Assembly (NCBI GenBank): GCA_003252455.1 | Contig: QKED01000094.1 | Location: 1-64,000, forward strand | Origin: Gammaproteobacteria bacterium | GTDB taxonomy: Bacteria > Pseudomonadota > Gammaproteobacteria > Thiohalomonadales > Thiohalomonadaceae | Length of the DNA: 64,000 nt | Direction: 5' to 3' | Shown: positions 27,289 to 39,200 of the stretch, piece after piece | Numbering within the stretch: the first letter of the stretch is position 1 | How the letters are laid out: each line of letters starts with the position of its first letter | Notes under the pieces: model-generated | Seen by the model: only the letters and a program-made list of their open reading frames with translations | The model's database searches: none | Told to the model about the DNA's origin: nothing | Position numbers and translations under genes: made by a program

Positions 27289-30200
27289 TACAGCCGCGAG
27301 GCGAGGTAGTCGAAGGTGCCCTCGCCCATAGGGGTGAGGCCGAGCAGGCTGCACCACTGGCCGTACTCGTTGTAGAGGCTACCCACCTGCACCGTGGTGG
27401 CACCGCCGCCGAGGGCGGTGAGCATCTCACCGGCGAGCTTCTGGCTGAGGCTGCTCTGGTAGTTGCTGGCGAGGCCGCCGATGTAGCCGTTGAGGGCGCT
27501 GACTTGACCCTGCACCAGGCTACTATCGAAGGCCCCAGTGGTGGCGTCGGACCAGCTCTGCATCAGGCGATGCAGCACCGCCTCGGGCGGGTTGGCCACG
27601 ACCACGCCGCCGCTACTGCCGCCGCGCCGACGGCTGGAGGTGCTGGTGACGCTCTCCAGCTTGGCCTGATAGGCGCTCCAGGCGTCGACGAACTCGTCGT
27701 AGTCGGGGGTGTCGGTGATACCGATGGTGAAGAGCGTGCTGCTGCTGCGCGGGGTAGCGGGGCCGCCGTCGGAGACCTCGATCTGTAACCCCAGGCTGGT
27801 GAAGTTTTCGTAGTCGAGCAGGGCGCCGTCGGCGACGCGCAGCTCGCCGCTGGCAGCGTCGAGGGTGAAGTACCCAGCGCCACTGCCGCCGGTGATCTGG
27901 TAGCTGAGGCCGCCGTTAGTGGCGTCGGCATCCGAGGCGCTGAGGGTCGCCACCAGGGTGCCCGCAGTGGCGTTCTCCAGCACCTGGGCGCTGCCCTGGT
28001 CGAGGCTCGGGGCCGCCTCGTTCACGTCGAGCAGGCTGATGGTGAGGGTGCCGCTGCCGGTGAGGGCACCGCCGCTGGCGTTGTCGCTCACCTCGATGGT
28101 CAGCTGCACCTCGCTCAGACTCTCGCGGTCGAGCAGACCCTTGTCCGCCACGGAGATGACGCCGGTGGCGCCGTCGAGGGCGAAGATGCCCAGCTCGTTG
28201 CCGCCGCTGATGGTGTAGCTGAAGGCGCCGTGGGTGCCGTCGGCGTCGCTGGCACCGAGGGTGCCGACGCTGCTGCCGGTGGCGCTGTTCTCCAGCACGC
28301 TGAGGGCCGTGGTGGTGAGGCTCGGGGCGAACTCGTTGACGTCGCTCAAGCGCAAGGTGATGGGGATGCTGGCGTCGGGCGTGTCGCCCACCGTGGGGTC
28401 GTCGACGCGCAGCCAGACGCGATACTCGGGGGTGCCCTCGTAGTCGAGCACGACCCCGGCTTTGAGGTAGAGCACGCCGCCGTCCAGCTCGAAGTCGCTG
28501 CGCGTGGCACCGGCCAGATCCAGGCTGTTGCTGCCGAAGATGTCGTCCACCACACGGTAGTCGGCGATGGCGATGCGTGCACTGGTGTCGCTGTTCTCCG
28601 CCAGGGTGTAGAGCCCCTGGGTGACCACCAGACCCGGCCTGTCGTTCACATCCAGCGCGCCGTCGTCGGCGAGGGTAACCGCCACGCTGCCGCCGACGCT
28701 CGCGCTGCCATCGTCGAGGCTGAGCTGCACCGAGGCGGCGCCGTTGTAGTCCCCCTGCGGGCGGAAGCTGAGACCAGCGAGCAAGGCGTTGAGCTGGGTG
28801 GCGCTGCCGCTGCGGGTGAGGCTCGGCGCCTCGGCCCCGTCGAACAGCAGGGTCCCCGCGCTGGTGGCGAGGGTGAGGGTGAGCAGGTCGCCGTCCACGT
28901 CCGCCACGCTCACGCCGGTGAGGGCGAGGAGCTGGTCTTCGACCATGGCCTGCGCGCCGGGTAGGGTGAGCTGCGGGGCGTCGTTGACCGGGGTGACGCT
29001 GACGGCGAGGCTGCGCTGCACCGTGCTGCTGGCGTCGCTCAGGCTGAGGCCGATGCTCGCTGCGCCGTTGAAGTCGGCGTCGGGCTGGAAGCCGAGGCTG
29101 GCCAGCGCCGCGTTGATAGTGGCGGCGTCGCCGCTCAGCACCACCTCGCCGCCGAGGCCGTCGAAGCCGCCCTGGCTGCTCTTGAGGGTCAGGCTCAGGC
29201 TGGTGGAGTCGCTATCCGCCACGCTGATCCCGGCGAGGGCGAGAGAGCCATCCTCGGTGAGCGTGAGGCTGGCCGGGTAGCTGAGCTGGGGTACGTTGTC
29301 GTAGGGGGTCACCTCCACCGTCAGTTCGGTGCTGTTCTGGGTGGCGCCGTCGTCGGCCACCAGCTGGATGGTCGCCGTGCCGTTGAACTGCGCGCTCGGG
29401 GTGAAGAGCAGACCGGCGAGCAGGGCGGTGAGGCTGGCCGGGTCGGCGCTACGCACGATGCCCTGGCCACTCTCGCCATCCAGGCTCAGGCTGCCCTGGG
29501 CCGGGTCGACGCTCAGCGTGAGGGTGACGCTGGGGCTGTCGATGTCCTGCACGCTCAGCCCCGTGATGGCCAGCGGGGTCGCCTCCGGGGTGGTGTAGCG
29601 GGTGGCGCCGAGGATGCGCGCGTCGGAGTGGTTGAAGGCGAGCCATTGGCCGCCGGTCTCGATCACCCAGCCGCTGACCGGGTCGAGGACGAAACCGCTC
29701 TCGGTCGAGAACCAGAAGTCGAGGTCGCCGTCACCATCCAGGTCGCCCACCGCCATGGCGCCGTGGGCGCGGTTGATATCACTCCCGGTCAGGGCGATAC
29801 CGGCACCGAGGTTGCCCTGGCCGTCGTTGCGGTAGAGGGTGCCATAGTCCTTGCCGCTGAGGGCGTCGAGGTCACCATCGCCGTCGAAATCGGCCAGGTG
29901 CAGCTCCTGGACGTACTGACCGGAGGCGAAGTAGAGGGTATCCGCCACGTTGCCCTGCCCATCGTTGAGCAGGATGCGCGCCCCGCTACTGCCGCCGATC
30001 ACCCAGTCGAGGGTGCCGTCGCCGTTCATGTCACCGACGTCGAGGTCCATCTGGTTGCTCAGCACCACCTGCTTGGAGAAGGCGAGCCAGTTGCGCTCAC
30101 TGCCGAGCCAGGTCTCGAAGTAGGAGGAGCCGAGGATGGCGATGTCGCCGACGCCGTCTCCGTTCCAGTCCCCCACCACGCCGGTGCGGTAGCCGCTGTC

Positions 30201-33200
30201 GTAGCCGTAGCCGACGCCCTGGAAGTAGTTGGGCGCCGGGGCCAGGGCGAAGCGCCCGTTGCCGGCGTTGAGCCACACCTCGCTGTCGGCGAGGTAGTTG
30301 CTGTTGACCATCAGCAGGTCGAGCTGGCCGTCGCCGTTGAGGTCGGCCAATTGCAGCGCAGCGGCGTAAGGCTGCTCGCCATCGCGCCCCTCGGTCTGGA
30401 GCAGTTGACCGGAGTCGGCGAACTGCCCCTCGCTGCCCCCCTGCGCGCCGCCCTGGTTGAGCCAGATGCTCACCCCGGCGGCGTGGCCGATGAGGGCGTC
30501 CTGGTCGCCGTCGGCGTCGATATCGGCGAGCAGGAGGGTGCGCGCGAGGTGGCCATCGAGGGCCTGCCCGCTGTCGCTGAAGTTACCTGCGCCGTCGTTG
30601 AGGTAGATGCGGTCGGCGCCGCTGAAGCCGACCCAGGCGTCGAGGTCGCCGTCGCCGTCGAGGTCGGCCAGGGCGGTGGCCACCGCCGGGGTGGTGTTGA
30701 GGCGCGAGGTGGAGAAGTATTCACTGCCGCCCAGGGTCGCCTGCTCCACCACCAGGTCGGCGGAGGCGCTGGCGGCACCGGGGGTGCGCAGCAGCGCGCC
30801 GCTCACCGCGACGGTGCTGGAGAGCAGCCCCGCGCTGACGCGGCGGTCCTCTGCCTGCGGCACGACCGTGCCCTCGACCCGGTAGGTGATGGTCGCCCCC
30901 ACCGGCAGGTCGATGGTGTCGTGCAGGCCGTTGGCCAGCGCGCCGACGCTCAGGCCGCTGCTCGCCGTACCGGCGGCGGTGGCGGTGCCGAAATCGAGCG
31001 CCAGCACCGCCGTCTGCGGCTCGCCCCCGGCCATCAGCGCGGCGGCGTCCGCCGCGCTGAGCACCTGGTCGTAGATGCGCACGCCGTCGAGCAGCCCCTC
31101 GAAGCCCTTCACCCCCTGCAGGATGGAGCCGTTGGCGTAGGGTTCGGGGTTGGCGTAGCCGAGCACCTGACCGAGGCGCGAGAAGGGGGTGGTGATCTGC
31201 CCGGTGCGCCCGCTGGCGCTGGAGGCCAGCACGCCGTCGACCAGCATCTGCAGGGCGCCACTGGCGGCGTCGCGGGTCATCACCACGTGGTGCCAGTTGC
31301 CGTCGTTGATCGCCGCGCTGCTCTTCACCTGGCCCCCCTGCACGGTGAGGCCGATGCGCCCCTGGCTGTCCAGGGTGCCCCAGTAGATGTCGCCGCTGTC
31401 GGCGACGTTGAGGTTGTTCCAGTAGTCGCCGCCGTAGGCGTTGGCGCCGGTGATGCCGGGGGCGATGCCGATCATGTCGTAGGTGGAGTAGTAGTGGGCG
31501 GTGTCGGCCTGGGTGGTGTTGACCCAGAAGGCGAGCGAGGAGGTGCCGCCGAGCCACTGCGAGAGGTCGCTGCCGCTCTCCAGCCAATCCTCGTCGACCC
31601 AGAGGGTGTCGGCGCCCACCTTGTCGCCGACGCTGTCGAAGCGCACCACGCCGGGCAGCGCACCGCCGTTCACGCCCGTCCCCTGGGTCACCGTCACCTC
31701 GGTGAGCTGCACGGCGTTCAGGCCCGCCAGGGTGTCGTCGACGGAGAGGCCGCTGAGGTCGGTGTCGCCGCTGTTGGTCAGGGTGATGGTGTAGCTGACC
31801 CGATCGCCCTCGCGGGCGGTGGTGAGGCCGTCCTCCTTGGTCACCGTGACGTCGGGCTCGTAGATGTTCTCGATCAGCACCGGCACCTCGACCTCGTCGA
31901 ACAGCGCACCGCTGGTGAGGCGCACGCGCAGGGTGTAGGCGGCCTGGGTCTCGTAGTCGAGCAGACCGTCGGAGGCGACGGTGATCACCCCACTGGTGGC
32001 GTCGATGGCGAACTGGCCGTCGGGGTCGCCGCCGACGATGGCGAAGCTGTCACCGGCGTCGATGGCCAGGGTGCCCACGGTGCCGACATAGGTCCCGCTC
32101 GGCGCCCCCTCGTAGACGGTGTGGCTCTGCGCCTTGTCCAGCCGCGGCACCTCGTTGACGTCCTGCACCTGGATGTAGGCGGTGGTGGAGGACTCGTTCT
32201 GCTCCGAGTCGACGGCGAGGTACTGCACGATGAACTGCGAGCTGCCGGTGTAGAGGGCGTTGATCGGGGTGAGGCTCTCGTAGTCGAGCGGGGTGCTGTC
32301 GACCACCACGAAGTCGGCATAGGCAGGCACCCAGGCGAAGGCCTGGTTGAAGGCGGCGCCGTTACCCGCCTCAGCGATCACCTGCTTGGTCACGCTCACC
32401 GTATTGTCGGCGTCCCAGCTACCGTAGAGGAAATTGGCACTGGCGTTGAAGCCGAGATAACTGCCGACCGGGTAGTTCTCGTCGAAGAAACGGAAGCCCG
32501 CGATCTTGCCGTCGCTGTCGTAGCGCACCGCGCCGCTGAGGTCGCTCAGGTCGACGGTGATGGTGGCGGTGTCGCTGAGTCCGGCGCTGTCGCTCACCTG
32601 CACCGTGAGCTGGATCGACTGGGTCTCCGGGTTCTCGTAGTCGAGCAGGGCGCCCCGGTTGACGGAGATCGCGCCGGTGCTGGCGTCGATGGTGAAGATG
32701 TCGCTCACCGGGGTGGCTGCGCTGCGCAGCAGGAAGTTGTCGCTGAAGGCGAACAGGCTCGCCCGCTCGGCGCTGTGGCTGCGCTCGCTGTCGTGGCCCT
32801 GGTCCTCGTCCACCACTAGGCCGACCGCGTCGGTGCCGGGGGTGGCGAGACGCAGCCAGCCGCCGTCGGCGTCGCTGCGACTGGAGAGGCTGCCGACCAC
32901 ATGGGGCGCGCTGGCGAAGCTCTGGCCGTAGGCGGTAGAGACACCGCTCGCGCCGACCTGGTCCCAGCCGGTCACCGTGGCGCCGGTGAGCAGGCCGAGG
33001 AAGTCGATGGTGGTCCCGTGGGCGTCGACGAAGGAGCCCGCGCCGCTCTCCATGGCGATCCAGCCGATCTTCTCCTGCACCACCACGTCGCTGCGCGCCT
33101 CGTTGTGCTCGATGGCGAGGTCCGCCCCGCTGGCGTCGAGCGCACCGACGGCGACCGAGAGCATCGGCGTGGCGGCGGCGGCGAAGCCGCCCTGGTTGTC

Positions 33201-36200
33201 GTAGGTCTGCAGATTGGTCAGCAGCAGCGGATTGCTGAACCCGGCGCTGAAGTCGATGTGGGTGTAGCCGACGCCGAGCCCCTGCAGTTCAGGGAAGACC
33301 GCCGGGTTCTCCGCCCGCTGCGCGGTGCGCAGGGTGCCCGCCTCGAAGGTGACGCCGCCGATGGTGTGCACGCCGGGGGCGAGGGCGATGTAGCTGAAGC
33401 TCATCGCGTCGACCGGGTTCATGTTGTAGTTGTAGAGTTCCGCCTGCTGCACCTCGAAGCCGGTGGGGCTGACGTGCTTGAGGTTGAGGATCACCGGGTC
33501 GGCGTTGCCCGTGGTGGGGGTGAGGATCACCACCGGGGTCTGCGCAAACGCCTCCTCGAACTGCACCGAGACGTAGCCGGCGTAGAGGTCGCTCACCGCC
33601 GGCAGGGTGACAGTGCCACCCTGCATCACCGGGTAGTCGACCAGCACCTCCTGGTTGGTGATGGCGTAGTGCAGGTGGGTGTCGTAGTCCGGGTCGCTGG
33701 CGCTCACCGTGCCCACCAGGGTGCCGTCGGCGCGGTTCTCCTTGATGGTGAAGGTGGCGTCGCTGGCGGTCGGGGCCTGGTTGATGTCGCGGATGTTGAC
33801 GGTCACCGTCGCCGTGGTGGAGAGGCCCTCCTGGTCCACCACCTGGATGCTCAGCGCGTAGTGATCGGTGGTGGTGGCGCTGAAGAGCGAGGCGTCGGCG
33901 CGGACCACCCCCGTGCTGGGGTCGAAGCTGAAGGGGTCGGCGGCACTGCCGGGGGTGAGGGCGGTGACCGCGCCGCCGGGGGCGACGTGACTGAGGCCCA
34001 CATAGCTCATCGTGATCGCATCGCCGTTGACCACATCGGCATCCGTCGGCACCAGGGTCGCCACCGGCGTGTCGGCCACGCCCATCTCCAGCAGCAGCAC
34101 CTGCTGGTCGGCCAGCACCGGGGCGTGGGTGTAGTCGAGGATACGCACCTCGACCACCTGCGGGGCGCTGAGGCCACCGCTGTCGGTCACCTCCAGGGGG
34201 AAGGAGAAGTAACCGCCACCGCTACCGTTTTGGTAGATGGAGGCGTTGGCGCCCACCGTGAGGTGGAACAGGGAGGGGTCGACCGCATCCACCTCGACGC
34301 CGAGGTAGTCGGCGTCCGAGGCGTTGATGAAGCCCCAGGTGAACCGGTCACCGGCGTCCGGGTCGGCGACGTGGAAGCTGCCGATGGCGTCGCCGGAGGC
34401 GCGGTTCTCGTAGACGTCGAAGTAGTACCAGTCGAGCACCGGCGCCTCGTTGACGTCGTTCAGGCGCACGATCACCGCGGGGGTGGTGGCCAGGTCCGAG
34501 AGATTGCCGTCGGAGTCGGTCATCTGCACCTGCAGGGTGTATTCGTTGACCCCCTCGTAGTTCAGGCTGGCGTCGGCCACTGTGACCCGCCCCAGGTTGT
34601 CGATGGCGAAGAGGGCGGCGCCGGTGCCGCCGATGATCTGATATTGCGTCACGCGGTCGCCGTAGGCCGCCTCCGGGTCGACGCCGACCACCTGCCCCAC
34701 CGCCGCGCCCACGGCGCTGTTCTCGTCCACGTGGAGCACCGGCGGGGTGGTGAGCTGCGGCGCCTGGCTCAGGTCCGCCACCGAGACGGTGACGCTGCCG
34801 CTATCCTGGTTGCCCGCCGCATCGGTGACGGTGAGGTCGAGGGTGAAGCTGAGCGTCCCGGCGAGGGCCAGGGCCTCGTAGTCGAGGGCGGCGGCGACGC
34901 GGATGGTACCGTCGGCGTCGAGGCCGAAGAGGGCCGCACCGTCGCCGCCGGTGAGGGTGACGCTGTGGCTGTCGTTGGCGTCGCGGTCGAGCCACGCCAC
35001 CTGCCCCACGGCGCTGCCGACGGGGTTGTTCTCGTGGATGGTGAAGCCCTGGCCGCTGACCAGACGCGGCGGCGACTGGTTGAACCAGAGGCCGTCGAGC
35101 ATGCCGCCACCACCGGCGTCGAAGACATTGGTCACCACCGCGTCGAGGTCACCGTCGCCGTCGAGGTCGCCTACCGCCACGGCGGCGCTCTTGGCGCTGT
35201 TGGCAGTGAAGCGCTCACCCTGGAGGCTGAAGTGGCCGCTGCCGTCGTTAAACCAGAGTTCGTTTGCCTCGCCCTGATTGTAGAGGTAGCCGTAGTTGGC
35301 GAAGAGCAGGTCGAGGTCGCCGTCCATGTCGAAGTCCCCGGCGCCGATGGCCAGGGTGTTGGCGCTGCCGAGGCGCTGACCGGAGTCGCTGAAGTGGCCG
35401 CTGCCGTCGTTGAACCACACCTGGTTGTTGCCGCCCAGGGCGAAGATCGCGTCGTCGAAGCCGTCGCCGTCGACGTCGGCGAAGCTGGGGCTGCCGATGG
35501 GGTTCGGGCCGTCGAGCAGCCCCGCGTCGACAAAACCACCCTGGCCGTCGCCACGCAGCAGGCGCGCCTGCCCGGTGCCGATGAGCGGCAGGACCAGGTC
35601 GGCGATGCCGTCGGCGTCGATCTGCGCCACGCTGAAGGCGTGGATGTCGTTCAACGGCAGCTCCTGGTAGAGGCTGAAACCGCCCAGGCCGTTGTTGAGC
35701 CAGCTCACCACCTCCTGGTCGCCGCTCTGCGGCGCGTAGGTGGTCGCCACCAGGTCGCTCTTGCCATCGCCGTTGAGGTCGAGCGCGGCGGCGGCATAGA
35801 GATAGGCGGGGGCGAGGCCGCCGATCGATAGCGTGGCGTCGGCGAGGAACTCACCGGCGACGCCCCCCTGGCTGCCGCCCTGGTTGAGCCAGAGGGTGGC
35901 GCTGTCGGTGGCGATCAGGTCGAGGTCGCCGTCGCGGTCGAAGTCGGCGGCCACCGCGCTGCCGAAGCTGTAGCCCTGGGCGACGAAGCCGCCGCTGCCG
36001 TCGCCGAGCAGCAGGTCGGCACCGAGCAGGTCGACCACGCCGTCGGCGTTGAAGTCGGCGATCACCACCGGGGTGTAGCTCGACTCGGTGAGGTGCAGGT
36101 TACTGCCGAGGAAGGTGGCACTGGGGGCGGGGATGGTCTCCAGCCAAGTGCCGTAGCCGCTGCTGGCGCTGACGCTACTCCCCTCGATCACCTCGATGCG

Positions 36201-39200
36201 GTCGGCGCTGGTGCCGATGGTGCCGTAGGGGGCGCTGAGGGCGATGGTGGCGACGTTGAGGTCGAGGTTGCCGCCGTTGAGGTCGAGGATGGAACCGGCC
36301 CCCGCCGTGGCGCTGAAGCTACCACTGAGGTTCTCCACGTAGCCGAAGCGCAGCCCCTGATCGGAGGCGACCAGCAGCGTGCCGCCGGGGCTCTTGAGCT
36401 GGTCGAGGGCCAGGTTGATGGGGCTGTCGACATAGAGGCCACTGCCGATGACGCCGCCGAGGCTGCCGCTCAGCTCCACCTCGATGGGGTTGGCCAGGGT
36501 GCCGAAGGCGTCCGCCTCGCTCCAGAGGTTGCGCGCGACGATGTTGGTCAGGGCGTAACCGCCGCTGTCGTTGGCGTCGAGGATCTGCCCGCTGCTGCGC
36601 AGGTAGACATCCTGGGTGGCGTAGATGGTGGCGAGGTCGAGCTGGCCGGTGGTGTCGGTGAGGTGGGTGTCACCGCCGGAGCGCAGGGTGAGGGTGCCGC
36701 TGAGGGCCAGGCGCAGCGGGTTGACCTCGGCGCCGACGCCGATCGCCCCGGCCCCTTCGAGGACCAGGTCGTGGCCCACCAGGGTGTCGCTGGCGTCGTT
36801 CACCGCGCGCAGGATGTCGGCGCTGGACTTGATGCGGATGTCACCGGCGGCGCCGCTGGCCAGGCTCTCCACGCGGGTCAGGTTGAGGTCCGTGCCCGCA
36901 CCGAGGAAGATGCGCTCCCCGGCGGTGATGCTCACCGCGCCGCTGGCCGCCACGTCGACGTCCTCGCGGAACTGGATGAGGATGGCGTTGAACTCGTTGG
37001 CGTCCACCAACTGGTCGCCATCGAGGTCGACCCAGGGGGTGAGTTCGTTGCCGTTGCGCAGGTAGAAGGTCAGGTCGTCGGGCTCGGCGGTGAGCAGGGC
37101 GATCTTCACGCCCTCGTCGGCCAGGGCGGTGACATCGCCATTCGGCACATCCACCAGCTCGCTGCCGCCGCTGTCGGCGCCGAAGCCAACCGCCACGCTC
37201 ACCGTCAGGTTGTGGGCGATGAGGTTGGGCGCCTCGATGCTGGTCTGGGTGTTGGCGGTGCGCAGCACCGAGGCGCTGGGCAGGCCCCACAGCAGCTGGT
37301 CGCTGGACCAGACCAGGTTGGCGCTGATGGCCGCCTCCTCGGCGGCAGTGAGCTGGTAGGCGAAGGCGGCGTCGTGGTGGCTCGGGTCGTAGCTGGGGTC
37401 GTAACCGGGGGCGTTGGCGCTGGCGTAGCTCCCCCCCTCGCCGAACCAGGCGTGCAGGGCGAAGAAGCGCTCGGTCACCTGCTGCTCCTGCGCCGCCACC
37501 TCCGCCTCGCTCAGGCCGAGGCTGTTCAGGTAGTAGCTGCGCACATCGGCGCTGTAGTGGAAGCTGAAGGCGGGGTCGTAGGCGGCATCGATGCCACGCA
37601 GGGCCCAGTAGTAGTGGTACTGCGCGCCATACTGGCTGCGCGCGCCGTCGAGGGCCTGCTGTACGCGCGCGGCGGCGGCGCTGCCGGTGAGACCGAGCTG
37701 GTCCCACAGGCTGAGCAGGGCGTCGCGCGAGGCGGGGTCGACCACCGCGCTGCCGTTGTCGTTGAGCAGGTCGAGCAGGGAGCCGTCGGGGACGCTGAGG
37801 GTGATGTCTCCGGCGCTGGAGCTGGCGCGCTTCAGCGCCAGGTCGCCGCTGCTCTCCTGCAGGTGGATGTCGCCCACCGCGTCGAGGGTGACACTGCCGC
37901 CCGCATCGCTACCGGAGTCGATGAGCAGCGCCTGGCTGGCGCTGCCGATGGCGCCGCCGCTGTGCACGGTGATGGCGTTGCCGCTGAGGTGGTTGCTGAA
38001 GGCGCCCTGCGGGTCGAGGGCGACGATGCCGCCACCGACGCTACGCAGGTCGATGTCGCCACCGTTGGCGTTGAGCTGCTGCACGGTCAGCTCGCCGCTG
38101 GCGGCGATGTGCAGGTCGCCCGCCTGGGTGTCGGCCACCAGGCTGCCGCCGTGCACGCCGGTGAGCGCCACGGCGACGCCGTCGTTGGCCGCGCCGATGC
38201 CGGAGAGGGCCTGGAGGGTGATGCCGTCGGCGCTGATCTGCCCGCCGCCGCTGGTGCGGATGGTGCCCTGGGTCGCCGCCACCAGGCGGTTGTTGCTCAG
38301 GGTGTAACCGGCGGCGAGCCCCACCTCACCGGCGCGCGCCACCAGCGCGTCGGCGATCACCAGGTTACCGGCGGTGACCACGTTGATGGCGCCGTTGGCG
38401 TCGCCGATGAAGTGGATCGCGATGGGCAGGTCGGCCTTGACGCTGTGCTGGTAGATCCCCTTCACGCCCCCCGCCTCGTTGAGGGTGTAGTCGATGTGGT
38501 CCAGGTGCTCACCGGTCTTCTGCCCGATGAGGTTGTAGTCGTAGACCATGGTGATGTAGGCGTAGAGCGTGCTCTGGGTGAAGTCGTAGCTGTTGTTGGC
38601 GAAACGGTAGTAGTCGCTGCCGCTGCTGCCCTGGTCGAGGTAGGCGGAGGTGAGCAGCGCGGTGGGGGTGGCGGCGTCGACGTCGTTGAGGGTCTGGGTG
38701 CCGTTGGCCCTCACATAGGCGGCGTCGCGCGTCTCGGTCTGTCCGTTCAGCACCCACTGCTTGGCCACGTCGTAGGCGTTGCCGGTGTTCCACACGTAGC
38801 GGCTGGCGTAGGGGAGGTAGGCGGCGGTGTCGCTGCTGTTGATGGTGACACGGCTGTTGCCGCTGGTGGCCTGGCCGTTGGGGCGGGTGATGAGCGCCTC
38901 GTTGTGGTGTGCCCAGCTGGTGTCGATGATCGACACCTTGCCCTCGATGCCCTCGGCGTCGTTGGCCCCGCGCCCCACGTCGAGGCGCCCGGTGACCACC
39001 AGCTCCACCTCGCTCTGGTTGACGATGTCGATGGTGCCGTAGCCGTCCACCACCGAGATCTGCCCCCAGTAGGTGCTCATGATCTCGCCCACCAACTGCA
39101 CGAAACCACCCTGCACCTGGATGTCGCTGACCAGCTCCAGGCGCCTCAGCTCGGCGTCGTACTGCACCGTGGCGTCGCCCTGCACATAGGCGGCGTCGAT

